64,000 nucleotides of DNA from Marinobacter salinus (GTDB lineage: Bacteria; Pseudomonadota; Gammaproteobacteria; Pseudomonadales; Oleiphilaceae): NCBI RefSeq assembly GCF_001854125.1, contig NZ_CP017715.1, positions 2,294,001-2,358,000 on the forward strand, written 5' to 3'. Position 1 is the first letter of the stretch. Each line of letters starts with the position of its first letter. Made by a program: the position numbers and the translations under genes. Of the stretch, positions 18,026 through 27,245 are shown one piece after another. Below the pieces are notes generated by a model. That model made no database searches, was not told the origin of the DNA, and saw only the letters and a program-made list of their open reading frames with translations.

Positions 18026-19836
18026 TCCGTTGCCTCTCGCTTTTTCACGGTTAGTACAAACTCGGCACCTGCGCCGTCTTTCCGGTTATGGCCGGTCAGC
18101 CGTCCGCCAAGGGCATCTACAATCTGGCGTGAGATAGACAAACCCAGCCCAAGCCCCTGCTTGATGGATTTTGTGGTAAAAAAGGGCTCAAAAATCTGTT
18201 CGGTGTTGCCGGGAAGCCCCGAACCATTATCTTTAACAATACACCGCCAGCAATCGTCATCTTCCTCAATATCAATCGTTATTTGGGGCTGGGCCTGTTC
18301 CTCGACCGCCTGAACGGCGTTAGCCATCAGATTGACCAGGACCTGCTCAATGCGAATCAGGTCACCGTGGCACCAAACCGGCTTCTCCGGCCGATGCCAA
18401 CGGATATTGATGCCGGCACTGTTTTCCTGGGCAACAATAATTTTGAGAGCGGCATCGACGGACAGCCGCAAATCGACGATGGCGGGCGGCCCTTCAGACT
18501 TGCGCGCAAATACTTTGAACTGACGGGTCAACTCCGCCATCTTGTCGCACAGGGTAATGATCTCGACGAGGTTATCATCCACCATCGTCTCAGCGCCTTT
18601 CTGAAGGAATTTCCGACTGTTGCGGGCATAGGTCTGAATCGCCGTCAAAGGCTGATTCATTTCGTGATTCAGCCCGGCGGACATTTGGCCAAGCACGGCC
18701 AGCTTGGCCGCCTGAATCAGTTCCTGCTGGGTTTCCCGCAGTTCGTTCTGGGTGCGCTCACGCTCGTTTATTTCCTCAAGCAACTGTTCATTGGAGCGCT
18801 CGAGATCAGCGGTGCGCTCCGCAACACTGATCTCGAGCTGTTCGCCACGCAGGGCAAGCTCCGCTTCCCGCCGATAGCGTTCCCGGACGTATAGCCAGGT
18901 CAGGAACCCTCCGGAGAAAACAGCTAGCCCCCCAAGCAAAAAGCCCATCCGGGTCCACAGAACAGGGCCCGTGCTCACCATTACCTGAAGGGTCCAGTCC
19001 AGTTTGGGTAGTGCCGTTCGAACACTGAGATACTCTCCGCGCTCTTTGCTTTCAAGAATGCGAATCTTGCCGGACTGCTCTGAGAGTCCCAAAGGCCGAT
19101 TCAGGTATTCGATATCAATAGGGGCGAGCTCACGGTCCGGGTAGCGCTGGCGGGACGCCTGTGTCGGCATTGCTCCATTTTCAGGTTTAAAGTCCCGGTA
19201 GAGCCAGCGGGGGGTGCTGGCCAAAAAGCTTATTCCCGCATGATCGAGCACCACCATTTCCGCCTCACTGAGAGAGGCTGGACGATGCCACTGGGATTCC
19301 AGCTCATCCACAAGAACCTTCACGGCGACAACACCAAGTACTGTGCCTTGCGGACCACGAATAGGATGGGAGAAATACAGGCCACGCACTCCGGACATAA
19401 GACCAAGAGCAAAATAGATGGCCGAATCACCGGATTCAACGGCATCGGAAAAATAGGGGCGAAACGAATAGTTGCTGCCAACGAAACTGTCTGCCTGCAG
19501 GTAATTGTTGGCGGCAATGGTCAAGCCGTCTATGTCCATAAGATAGACATCGGAGCTGCCAACGATAGTTGCCATGCGCTGCATTTCTTCATTGGCCTGG
19601 AGAATAAGCTCTGAATCATCAGGGCGTTTCAGGGCTTCCTCGAGCAGGGGATGCTCAGCCATCAGCTCGGGAATAGGCAAATAACGGTTTAACTCATTGG
19701 CAACGAGTTGCCGATAGCGAAAGGATTCTTCGAGGCTCTCCTGCTCCACCTGGCGATAGCCAACCCAGCCACCGAATATCCAGGAGATCACCAACGTCGC
19801 AACAAGAAGTGAAACTGCGCCAATCCGGTACCGCAT
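18022..19836 (-). CDS. DctB-like sensor histidine kinase
   Basis: A 604-residue membrane kinase: N-terminal helix (VSLLVATLVISWIFGGWVG), a large periplasmic double-Cache-like domain (YLMDIDGLTIAANNY, FRPYFSDAVESGDSAIY, GVVAVKVLVDELE), a second helix near residue 305, a coiled-coil linker, the HisKA box AGLNHEMNQPLTAIQTYARN, and HATPase boxes (NLMANAVQAVEE, DNGSGLPGN, GLGLGLSISR). It is the classic DctB architecture, sensing a C4-dicarboxylate or similar solute. The gene lies 96 bp downstream of the TRAP permease. Confidence 0.92.
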   Translation of the reverse strand: MRYRIGAVSLLVATLVISWIFGGWVGYRQVEQESLEESFRYRQLVANELNRYLPIPELMAEHPLLEEALKRPDDSELILQANEEMQRMATIVGSSDVYLMDIDGLTIAANNYLQADSFVGSNYSFRPYFSDAVESGDSAIYFALGLMSGVRGLYFSHPIRGPQGTVLGVVAVKVLVDELESQWHRPASLSEAEMVVLDHAGISFLASTPRWLYRDFKPENGAMPTQASRQRYPDRELAPIDIEYLNRPLGLSEQSGKIRILESKERGEYLSVRTALPKLDWTLQVMVSTGPVLWTRMGFLLGGLAVFSGGFLTWLYVRERYRREAELALRGEQLEISVAERTADLERSNEQLLEEINERERTQNELRETQQELIQAAKLAVLGQMSAGLNHEMNQPLTAIQTYARNSRKFLQKGAETMVDDNLVEIITLCDKMAELTRQFKVFARKSEGPPAIVDLRLSVDAALKIIVAQENSAGINIRWHRPEKPVWCHGDLIRIEQVLVNLMANAVQAVEEQAQPQITIDIEEDDDCWRCIVKDNGSGLPGNTEQIFEPFFTTKSIKQGLGLGLSISRQIVDALGGRLTGHNRKDGAGAEFVLTVKKREATE

Positions 19837-19932
19837 AAAAACCGGCTCCTGTAAAAGCGGCTAGATTAGCGCCCGGAGTCGGGCAGGACAACCACAACGA
19901 GTGTGACCGCCCCGCCCGCCCTGGCGCCAGGC

Positions 19933-22113
19933 TCAGGCGATAGCCTGTCTTAGCGCTCGCTGGCGCTGGCTCAGGAAGGCCACAACCGCCAGGCCGACAC
20001 CGCCCAGATCGGTCCACAAACCACCCTCGATCATCAGCAAGGCTGCGACAATCAACAGGATGCGGGTGACCCATGGTGCCGAGACATTCGCGAACCAGCC
20101 CAGAACACCACCCGACAGGATGTACACGCCAAAGGTAGCAGTAACCAGAGCCCGGGCAATTTCGAACCAGCCCGCGTCCATCAGCAGTGCACTGTTGTAG
20201 AAGAACATGAAAGGCACGATGAATGCTGCGATGCCAATCCGGAAAGAGGCAACCGACGTCTCCATGGCCTTGGCACCGGAAATACCTGCCGCGGCGTAGG
20301 AGGCCAGTGCCACGGGTGGGGTAATGGCCGATACCACGGCAAAATAGAACACAAAGAAGTGCGCGGTCAGCGGCTCAATGCCTAACTGCACCAGGCCCGG
20401 TGCCACGACTGACGCTGCCACAGCATAAGCGGCCGTCGTCGGCATACCCATACCCAGAAGAATGGAAATAAACATGGCGAAAATCAGCGCCAGGAGTTGG
20501 CTCGTTGCGGCTACATCCAGCAGCAGCACAGAGAAGCGGGCGCCAACGCCGGTCAGGGAGATTACGCCTACAATCACACCAGCAGCAGCACACACCACAA
20601 TGATCTGGATCGACATGTGGGCGGCGATCTCCAGCGCATGGAGAATCTGCCGGATGCCCATTTTGTTCGGGGATATCCAGCTCACTACCGCCGCTGACAC
20701 CGTCGCGAGTGTACCCGCCCGAATCACAGAGTATCCAACAAATAACGCTACGATCAGAATAACAATAGGAATGAACAGGTAAGCCTGCTTGGCCAGCTTT
20801 CTCAGGTTCGGCAGTTCGTCTTCCCGCATACCGCGCATGCCCGTCTTCGCAGCTTCGAAATCCACCATGAAATAGACCGATGCGAAGTACAGGATGGCCG
20901 GAATGATCGCTGCAATGGCGATTTCGGAGTAAGGAATTCCGGTAATTTCGGCCATTATGAAGGCGCCGGCACCCATAATCGGCGGCATGATCTGACCACC
21001 AGTGGACGCTGCGGCCTCGACTGCGCCAGCCGATTGCTTGCTGTAACCCACCTTCTTCATCAACGGAATGGTGAGGGAGCCGGTCGATACGACGTTACCT
21101 GCACTGGTGCCGTTGATCATGCCCATCAAACCGGAAGCAAAGATGGAAACTTTCGCGGGACCACCCCGAGAGCGACCAGCCGCCGCAAATGCGAAATTCA
21201 CAAAATAATCGCCCACCTTGGAGGCCTGCAGAAAGGCGGCAAAGACGATAAACAGAATGATGTAGGTCGAAGAAACCGCCGTGGTTGGCCCAAGGATGCC
21301 GGCATCGGTATACACCTGACTGAAGAAACGCTGCACAGACAGGCCGGGATAGCCCAGAAAGCCGGGCAAATAGGGGCCGGCAAAAACATAAACCAGAAAA
21401 ACCATGGCGATGATCACCAGAGCCAGGCCGGCAACACGGCGTGTCAGCTCCATAATCAGCGCAGTGCCGCCAACTGCGGCAAACGAAATTCCGATGGGTG
21501 CAAATGATGTTCCGGTGGACATCCGCATGGTCGTGTTATAAGCCACGAGAAAGTAGCATGCGACGGCGATTGAGCAGACTACCAGCACCAGGTCTGGCAC
21601 GCTGAAGCGGGACCGCTGACGCTGGTGAAACCAGCTCATTACGATACTTATGGCAGTTGCTGCCAACAGCGGCCAGCCAAAGTGCCAGGTCTCCAGCTCA
21701 ACCGGAATGCGCAGGGCACCACCTTGAACCAGTTGGTAGAAAGCCAGGGTCTGATACAGGGCATAGACTGCTGGCAGCATCGCTGCGGCACTGATCCAGG
21801 TTGTCCAGCGATGTCGTGCCTCACCTTCCTCAGACGAGACAAAACGGGCGCCAGCGTAAAGGATGAAACCAAGTACCAAAGCACCGGCAACGTGAATAAT
21901 CCGATAGGACCAGGTTTCCAGTGGCGCAATGTTCAGTGTGTAAAGATGAAACGCCGAATAGAGGATGCAAAGCAGTGCAACGAACTTCACCAATCCGCCC
22001 TCAAAGAGCCGCCGGTTGGCTTCAACCGGCTCCTGATCGACGTCATGGGCGAGGATGTGATCATCTTCGGGCAGAGCCGTAGACGACTCCTGGTGTTGGG
22101 GATTTGTGGACAT
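19933..22113 (-). CDS. TRAP transporter fused permease (4TM-12TM)
   Basis: A 726-residue membrane protein joining the small and large TRAP permease subunits, the form that works with TAXI binding proteins. Many hydrophobic helices are visible. The large-subunit landmarks are GLMGMINGTSAGNVVSTGSLTIP, ASTGGQIMPPIMGAGAFIMAE, GMGMPTTAAYAV and AITPPVALASYAAAG. It drives uptake of an organic anion with an ion gradient. It follows the TAXI gene after 93 bp holding a hairpin, and precedes the DctBD-like genes. The substrate is unknown. Confidence 0.94.
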   Translation of the reverse strand: MSTNPQHQESSTALPEDDHILAHDVDQEPVEANRRLFEGGLVKFVALLCILYSAFHLYTLNIAPLETWSYRIIHVAGALVLGFILYAGARFVSSEEGEARHRWTTWISAAAMLPAVYALYQTLAFYQLVQGGALRIPVELETWHFGWPLLAATAISIVMSWFHQRQRSRFSVPDLVLVVCSIAVACYFLVAYNTTMRMSTGTSFAPIGISFAAVGGTALIMELTRRVAGLALVIIAMVFLVYVFAGPYLPGFLGYPGLSVQRFFSQVYTDAGILGPTTAVSSTYIILFIVFAAFLQASKVGDYFVNFAFAAAGRSRGGPAKVSIFASGLMGMINGTSAGNVVSTGSLTIPLMKKVGYSKQSAGAVEAAASTGGQIMPPIMGAGAFIMAEITGIPYSEIAIAAIIPAILYFASVYFMVDFEAAKTGMRGMREDELPNLRKLAKQAYLFIPIVILIVALFVGYSVIRAGTLATVSAAVVSWISPNKMGIRQILHALEIAAHMSIQIIVVCAAAGVIVGVISLTGVGARFSVLLLDVAATSQLLALIFAMFISILLGMGMPTTAAYAVAASVVAPGLVQLGIEPLTAHFFVFYFAVVSAITPPVALASYAAAGISGAKAMETSVASFRIGIAAFIVPFMFFYNSALLMDAGWFEIARALVTATFGVYILSGGVLGWFANVSAPWVTRILLIVAALLMIEGGLWTDLGGVGLAVVAFLSQRQRALRQAIA

Positions 22114-22168
22114 AGGGCGACCTAAGGGCAGTTACTCAAATATTGCCGACTGACTGTCGGCCAGGTAT

Positions 22169-22191
22169 CAGGGGCTGACAGCCAGCCCCTG
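22169..22191 (-). terminator. Intercistronic hairpin between TAXI and permease genes
   Basis: A perfect 9-bp stem (CAGGGGCTG and CAGCCCCTG) with a 5-base loop and no U-run. It is better read as an RNA-stabilising or partly terminating hairpin that raises the binding-protein to permease ratio, as seen in many binding-protein operons, than as a full terminator. Confidence 0.55.
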
Positions 22192-22206
22192 AGCTGCGTC
22201 CGGCTG

Positions 22207-23184
22207 TTACTTGATCATGCTTGCTTCGATCGCGTAGCCGTTTTCGTTAAACCAACGTGCTGCACCCGGGTGCCAGGGCAAGACATTATTCTTGCTGTAG
22301 TTCTGTGGGACGGAATTGCGGGACGCCTTGTGGATGGAGACCATTCTATCGTTGTTCTCCATGGTCAGCTTGGTGATTTCATACACCAGGCTTTCCGGCA
22401 GGTCACAGTTCGCCATGGCGAAGTTCCACATTGAAACCACGCGAGACGGTTTTTCCAGAGACTGGTAGGTGCTGGCCGGAATAATGAACTCGGAAACCGG
22501 GTAGTTATCGGTAATCGTCTTGGCTTCGGCGTCGGTCATTTCGATGATGTTCACGTCCGCCTGAACTTCGAGCTGGCTAACCGCCGGAATAGGTATACCT
22601 GCGGCGAACGCCACGACATCAATCAGGCCGTCCTGAAGCTGACCACCGAGGTCAGACCAGCTGCCGTTACGGCGTTCAAAGTCTACGCCCAGAGTTTCCA
22701 TCATACGGGGAAAATAGGTATCCGACGTAGAACCAGCCGGGCCAAAACCGATGGTGGAACCGGCCGGGATATCTGCGATAGAGGTGATTCCGGAGCTGGA
22801 CAATGCGGTGACGGAGAACGGCGTCTCATACATGGGGAACATGGCGCAGACATTGTCCATCTTCATGCCCGGAGCCAGGGGGCTGTTACCGTCCATGGAT
22901 TCCCGGGCCGGGCCCATCGTGGTCAGACCGAATTGCAGGTCACCGGTGTGAACCAGTGCCATGTTCTGCATTGGACCGCCCGTGATTTCCGCACCACCGG
23001 AAACGCCCAGGCTTTCAGCAACAAAGTTGGCCCATCCAGACCCGTAAGCGAAGTAAGTGCCACCCTGGCTGGCAGTGCCGACCGTAAAGTTTTCTGGCCA
23101 GCCGGACCGGTCCTGGGCCGCTGCAGGGTTTGCAACAACGAGAGTAGAAGCGAACGCTGCCGCCATAACAACTTGGGTTTTCAT
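22207..23184 (-). CDS. TAXI-family TRAP transporter solute-binding protein
   Basis: A 325-residue periplasmic protein with a signal peptide (MKTQVVMAAAFASTLVVA, cleavage after AAAQ or nearby). The TAXI signature is VGTASQGGTYFAYGSGWANF. The middle has DNVCAMFPMYETPFSVTA and STSDTYFPRMMETLGV. It captures the substrate and hands it to the fused permease next door. I chose the ATG preceded by GGGGAG; the longer frame would destroy the signal peptide. The sigma54 promoter lies about 75 bp upstream. Confidence 0.92.
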   Translation of the reverse strand: MKTQVVMAAAFASTLVVANPAAAQDRSGWPENFTVGTASQGGTYFAYGSGWANFVAESLGVSGGAEITGGPMQNMALVHTGDLQFGLTTMGPARESMDGNSPLAPGMKMDNVCAMFPMYETPFSVTALSSSGITSIADIPAGSTIGFGPAGSTSDTYFPRMMETLGVDFERRNGSWSDLGGQLQDGLIDVVAFAAGIPIPAVSQLEVQADVNIIEMTDAEAKTITDNYPVSEFIIPASTYQSLEKPSRVVSMWNFAMANCDLPESLVYEITKLTMENNDRMVSIHKASRNSVPQNYSKNNVLPWHPGAARWFNENGYAIEASMIK

Positions 23185-23259
23185 AGAGGATGCTCCCCGT
23201 TTGATTTTGTTTATTGGGTGCTTCAACGAAGCCGTCACAGACTCCGCTGGCTTGCATAC

Positions 23260-23276
23260 AGCAAGGAGCAAGCCAG
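23260..23276 (-). promoter_or_regulatory. Sigma54 promoter of the TAXI/TRAP operon
   Basis: Read on the minus strand, CTGGCTTGCTCCTTGCT matches the -24/-12 pattern TGGC-N7-TTGC. The GG and GC doublets sit at the required spacing. It is 76 bp upstream of the TAXI start. The operon also carries a sigma54 activator gene. Confidence 0.75.
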
Positions 23277-23336
23277 TTTAAAAAACACGTTAAAAAACAA
23301 GAATCTTTGGGAAACGCAAAGGCTATCTTGGTCAGA

Positions 23337-23377
23337 AATGGGTTAGTCTCCACCCATTATTTTCAGGCAATGGGTGG
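23337..23377. promoter_or_regulatory. Probable activator-binding array (UAS) for the DctD-like regulator
   Basis: Three half-sites alternate in orientation: AATGGG, then CCACCCATT, then AATGGGTGG, each separated by 10 bp. The last two form a perfect 9-bp inverted repeat. The array lies about 70 to 115 bp upstream of the sigma54 promoter, the usual place for enhancer sites of NtrC-class activators. Confidence 0.6.
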
Positions 23378-23435
23378 AATGCCACACCCTGGAACGGATA
23401 CTAGGGCGTTATTAGATAAACGACTGGCAGAGAAC

Positions 23436-23861
23436 CTACCACCTGCCCTGGAGCGTAGCGACAATACGGCGGCCGGCAGCCTTGTCCCTGTGTTCACACA
23501 GATAGATTCCCTGCCAGGTACCAAGGGCCAGACGGCCGCGATTGACCGGCAAGGTCAGGGAAGGGCCAATCAGAACACTCTTGATGTGCGCCGGCATATC
23601 ATCCGGCCCCTCCAGAGTATGCGCAAAGTGCGGTGCGTTTTCTGGAACCATCACGTTGAAATGGCGTTCCAGATCTCCACGCACGTCCGGGTCCGCATTT
23701 TCGTTAACGGCCAGCGAAGCAGACGTGTGCTGAATAAACAGCTGTAACAGTCCAACCTCACAGTTGGTCAGGCCCGGCGCCTGGGCCAGAATTTCATTGG
23801 TTACCAGATGAAACCCGCGAGGTAACGGTGCCAGTTCAATAATCGTCTGATCCCAGATCAT
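23436..23861 (-). CDS. YjbQ family (UPF0047) protein
   Basis: A 141-residue protein of the YjbQ/UPF0047 family, recognised from VGLLQLFIQHTSASLAVNENADPDVRGDLE with its conserved His, TLEGPDDMPAHIKSVLIG and GTWQGIYLCEHRD. Members show weak secondary thiamine-phosphate synthase activity and probably bind metal; the true role is unsettled. It lies 24 bp downstream of the aspartoacylase-family gene and ends the leftward cluster. The sigma54 regulatory region of the TRAP operon starts just beyond it. Confidence 0.9.
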   Translation of the reverse strand: MIWDQTIIELAPLPRGFHLVTNEILAQAPGLTNCEVGLLQLFIQHTSASLAVNENADPDVRGDLERHFNVMVPENAPHFAHTLEGPDDMPAHIKSVLIGPSLTLPVNRGRLALGTWQGIYLCEHRDKAAGRRIVATLQGRW

Positions 23862-23885
23862 CGGTGCTCACCAATACGGTCGATT

Positions 23886-24950
23886 CTATTTTTGCAGCTC
23901 GTCCCAGGGATGAACCGGCACCACAGCCTCACTGACTTCCGCTTCAAACGAACTCCGGAAATAATCCATCGCCTTCTCGGCCTCACTCAACTCATCAAAC
24001 CGGGCGATGTGGTAGATGGCTTCCCCTTCATTTACCAGCGGCAGGTTGTTCACGCAGATCACGATCCCGGAACACGGGGACACAATCGCCGTTTCCGACT
24101 CACCGAAAGGATCTGCCACCATGGCCAGGCGCTGCCCCTTGCGAACTTTCTGCCCAAGGCTGGCTATTGGCCGCATGATGCCATCGATATCCGCCCTTAC
24201 CCACTGGGAGTTGGCGGCAGTTTCGGAGCGTTTCTTCGGGGCTTTGGGCGCTTTCTTCGCTGGAATCATCTCCAGCTCCCGCATAACCCGGATGACGCCC
24301 TTGACGCCACTGCCAATCACGACATCATCAAAGCGCAGCGCCTCACCTCCTTCGTAGGTGATCACAGGAATGTCGAGTGAATCGGCGTAAGCGCGCAGAC
24401 TGCCTTCCCGCAATCCGGCATTGATAATGATGGGCGCGCCGAAGGCATCTGCCATGCGGGTAGTTTCAGGATTTTTCAGCTCCGCACGTATCTGCGGCAG
24501 ATTGAACCGGTGAACCGGACCAGTGTGCAGGTCGATAATGTGCGTCACCTTTTCCATGATCTGGGTACGCAACAGGTAAGCAATACGCCCCCCCAACGAA
24601 CCCGACTCACTGCCCGGGAAACAACGGTTCAGATCACGGCGGTCCGGCAGATACCGCGTGCGCTGGACAAACCCTAAGATATTGACGATGGGCACGGCCA
24701 CCAGCGTTCCCCGCAGATGCCGGAGCGCAGAGTTGGTAAGAACCCGCCGGACAATCTCAACACCGTTGATTTCATCACCGTGAATGGCGCTACACACCAT
24801 GAGCACCGGTCCGTCCCGGCGGCCATGTACCACCTCCACCGGAATATGCAGAGGCGTGTGCGTGTACAGCTTGGCAACGGGGACTTCTACTGTTTTTCGG
24901 GTGCCGGCCTCAACGGTGGCACCGGCGATTTTAAAAGGTGCTCGGGCCAT
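23886..24950 (-). CDS. Succinylglutamate desuccinylase/aspartoacylase-family protein
   Basis: A 354-residue predicted zinc carboxypeptidase-fold amidohydrolase. The metal motif HxxE appears as AIHGDEINGVEIV (His57, Glu60), with a later metal His in IIDLHTG. The C-terminal region (residues 250 to 330) resembles a biotinyl/lipoyl-like beta domain: GIMRPIASLGQKVRKGQRLA. The start is 3 bp after rimK. In many marine gammaproteobacteria this gene follows rimK, which suggests a role in adding or removing an amide-linked amino acid, but the substrate is unknown. Confidence 0.85.
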   Translation of the reverse strand: MARAPFKIAGATVEAGTRKTVEVPVAKLYTHTPLHIPVEVVHGRRDGPVLMVCSAIHGDEINGVEIVRRVLTNSALRHLRGTLVAVPIVNILGFVQRTRYLPDRRDLNRCFPGSESGSLGGRIAYLLRTQIMEKVTHIIDLHTGPVHRFNLPQIRAELKNPETTRMADAFGAPIIINAGLREGSLRAYADSLDIPVITYEGGEALRFDDVVIGSGVKGVIRVMRELEMIPAKKAPKAPKKRSETAANSQWVRADIDGIMRPIASLGQKVRKGQRLAMVADPFGESETAIVSPCSGIVICVNNLPLVNEGEAIYHIARFDELSEAEKAMDYFRSSFEAEVSEAVVPVHPWDELQK

Positions 24951-24953
24951 ATA

Positions 24954-25859
24954 TCAGCCCCTTCCCTTGGTTCTGGTTTTCCACGGCTGTTGATTCTTTT
25001 CGGTCCAGTTGATGATCATGCCGGCAACATTCTTGCCGGTCGCGTTCTCAATTCCTTCAAGACCAGGCGAGGAATTCACCTCCATGACCAGGGGTCCCCG
25101 ACTGGAGCGCAGCAAATCGACACCAGCAACATTGAGGCCCATGGACTTGGCGGCAGTAATCGCGGTCCTGCGCTCTTCCGGCGTAATGCGAATCAGGGAA
25201 GCGCTGCCACCCCGATGCAAATTGGAACGAAACTCGCCTTCCGCGCCCTGGCGCTTCATGGCGGCAATAACCTTGTCACCAATCACGAAGCAGCGAATAT
25301 CGGCACCGCCGGCTTCCTTGATAAACTCCTGCACCAGGATATCTGCCTTCAGACCCATAAAGGCCTCAATAACACTCTCGGCAGCCTTGCGGGTTTCCGC
25401 CAAGACCACACCAATGCCCTGGGTGCCCTGAAGCAGCTTGATCACCACCGGCGCACCGCCCACCATTTTCAGCAACTCCGGCACGTTGTCCGGCTTGTTG
25501 GCAAAACCGGTCACAGGCATACCGACACCCTTGCGGGCCAGCAGCTGCAGTGACCGCAGCTTGTCCCTGGAGCGGGTAATGGCGACCGATTCGTTGACGG
25601 GGAACACACCCATCATCTCGAACTGCCGCAATACCGCCGTTCCATAGAACGTCACCGAGGCCCCGATACGCGGAACCACCACGTCGTAGTTTTCCAGAAC
25701 CTCCTCGTGGTAGTGGATCTGGGGGTTGGCGGATGTGATATTCATGGAACAGTGAAGGCAGTCGATTACCCTTACCTCATGGCCCCGATTGATCCCCTCC
25801 TCCACCAGACGGCGGGTGGAATAAAGGTTCTTGTTACGCGACAGGATCGCAATTCTCAT
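24954..25859 (-). CDS. rimK: RimK: ribosomal protein S6 glutamate ligase (ATP-grasp)
   Basis: A 301-residue ATP-grasp ligase that adds glutamate residues to the C-terminus of ribosomal protein S6. The start [20 protein letters not shown] is highly conserved. ATP-grasp elements include [37 protein letters not shown] and the metal-binding end [15 protein letters not shown]. It overlaps the RimB-like gene by 4 bp. In Pseudomonas, rimB and rimK form one operon, and modification is adjusted to environment; the same pairing is present here. Confidence 0.94.
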   Translation of the reverse strand: MRIAILSRNKNLYSTRRLVEEGINRGHEVRVIDCLHCSMNITSANPQIHYHEEVLENYDVVVPRIGASVTFYGTAVLRQFEMMGVFPVNESVAITRSRDKLRSLQLLARKGVGMPVTGFANKPDNVPELLKMVGGAPVVIKLLQGTQGIGVVLAETRKAAESVIEAFMGLKADILVQEFIKEAGGADIRCFVIGDKVIAAMKRQGAEGEFRSNLHRGGSASLIRITPEERRTAITAAKSMGLNVAGVDLLRSSRGPLVMEVNSSPGLEGIENATGKNVAGMIINWTEKNQQPWKTRTKGRG

Positions 25860-26353
25860 TTTTCAGTCCTTAGGGCCGGCTCACCGGCAAGGTAAGAAGC
25901 TTCTGGATAAACAACGGAGCGCCCCGACATCGCGGTACGCCCGAGCAGCATGCGGAACCGCATGGAGTCCCGGTTGGTCAATGTCATTTCAATAGGCCAG
26001 CTCTGGTCACCCACCACCAATGTGGTTTCGATCACCACGCGCAACTCCATGTGGCCGCCCGAATCAGAAACATTTCGTTCGTCCAGGACTTTGGCATCAC
26101 ACTCGATGACATTGTGCATATCGTTTTGCACCGGATGCACCCAGAACCGGACCCGACGCTCACCATTCTCGTTGTAGGGTTCCGTTCGAAAGGTGTGCAG
26201 ACAAGACGTACGCGCCCCGGTATCCACCTTGGCTTTGATACGGCTGATATCCAGGTCCGGCAGCGACACCCACTCCCGCCATCCAAGACTGATCTTGTTA
26301 TCATTGGGCTTCGGGGCAATGGGCTTGATCACTTCAACGGTCTTTGTCGACAT
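25856..26353 (-). CDS. RimB-like retropepsin/zinc-protease family protein
   Basis: A 165-residue protein often annotated as an ATP-dependent zinc protease. The central motif [14 protein letters not shown] (residues 41 to 54) holds the Asp-Thr-Gly-Ala of retropepsin-like aspartic proteases. [14 protein letters not shown] and [11 protein letters not shown] follow. In Pseudomonas the homologue RimB acts together with RimK on glutamylated S6. The chosen ATG has AAGGAAA upstream and lies inside the 3' end of the mscS-like gene; it overlaps rimK by 4 bp. Confidence 0.87.
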   Translation of the reverse strand: MSTKTVEVIKPIAPKPNDNKISLGWREWVSLPDLDISRIKAKVDTGARTSCLHTFRTEPYNENGERRVRFWVHPVQNDMHNVIECDAKVLDERNVSDSGGHMELRVVIETTLVVGDQSWPIEMTLTNRDSMRFRMLLGRTAMSGRSVVYPEASYLAGEPALRTEK

Positions 26354-27221
26354 CCGGAATTTCCTTCTCGGTGATTGTTTCCGGCCCCAGCAACTGCACG
26401 CGGAAGGGCTCGGAATGGCTACCGGCATAAATACTGGTGTGAGGGAAAGGTATCTCGACACCTTCACGATCCAGAGCTTTCTTGATCGCCACCATGATGC
26501 TGCTGCGTCCATCCAGCACCTTGTCTTTGGGGACCCAGAATGAGAACTGCAGATCAACGGAGGACGGCCCGAATGCGGTAACCAATACAAATGGTTTCGG
26601 CTCTTCGAGGCACACAGGGTTCTTTTCAGCCAGTCCTAATAACAGAGCCTCGACTCGTTCCACATCTTCAGCGTAGGCAATACCCACTGTCAGGTCGAGC
26701 CGGCGAATGGGGAATCGGGACCGATTCACCACCCGCGTCTTAATCAACGTCTCATTGGGAATGCGCACGTAGAGGTTGTCCGGTGTGCGTAGCTTTACGC
26801 TCAGCATATCAATGCCGATTACCTCACCAATCGTGGCATCAACCTCAATAAAGTCACCGATTTCGAATGGCTTCTCCACCAGCAGAAAAAGCCCACTGAT
26901 CATATTGGATGCGGAAGTCTGCGATGCAAAGCCAATGGCAACAGTCAGGATGCCGGCAGCACCTAAAACAATATCCAGTGAAAACCCGGCTTCCCTCAAA
27001 GCGGCGATAGCAAACAGCACAACAATGAGATAGAACACGAACCGCCGTAACATAACGGTGTGGTGCCGGGTACTTCTTTGGGCCATAAAACGGGTGACAC
27101 TTCGGGCCGCCAGTGAGCCCAACACCAATCCGAGGACCATCAGAAAAATCGAGCTGACCCATTGGCCCCAGGCAACACCAGTAAACACCGCCATAACGCC
27201 GGTCTGGATTTGTTCTAACAA
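26334..27221 (-). CDS. MscS-family mechanosensitive channel
   Basis: A 295-residue inner-membrane channel that releases solutes on hypo-osmotic shock. Two N-terminal helices are followed by the pore helix region ([33 protein letters not shown]), the beta domain ([40 protein letters not shown]), and a cytoplasmic alpha/beta end ([11 protein letters not shown]). It heads the cluster with rimB-rimK: its last codons overlap the rimB-like start. A DUF432-like gene lies 24 bp upstream on the same strand. Confidence 0.92.
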   Translation of the reverse strand: MLEQIQTGVMAVFTGVAWGQWVSSIFLMVLGLVLGSLAARSVTRFMAQRSTRHHTVMLRRFVFYLIVVLFAIAALREAGFSLDIVLGAAGILTVAIGFASQTSASNMISGLFLLVEKPFEIGDFIEVDATIGEVIGIDMLSVKLRTPDNLYVRIPNETLIKTRVVNRSRFPIRRLDLTVGIAYAEDVERVEALLLGLAEKNPVCLEEPKPFVLVTAFGPSSVDLQFSFWVPKDKVLDGRSSIMVAIKKALDREGVEIPFPHTSIYAGSHSEPFRVQLLGPETITEKEIPDVDKDR

Positions 27222-27245
27222 AATTCCAACTCCCTCAAAGCGGCG

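Noticed and set aside
22169..22191. Full terminator between TAXI and TRAP permease genes
   Set aside because: The stem is perfect but no U-run follows, and the permease needs the same promoter, so partial attenuation or mRNA stabilisation is more likely.
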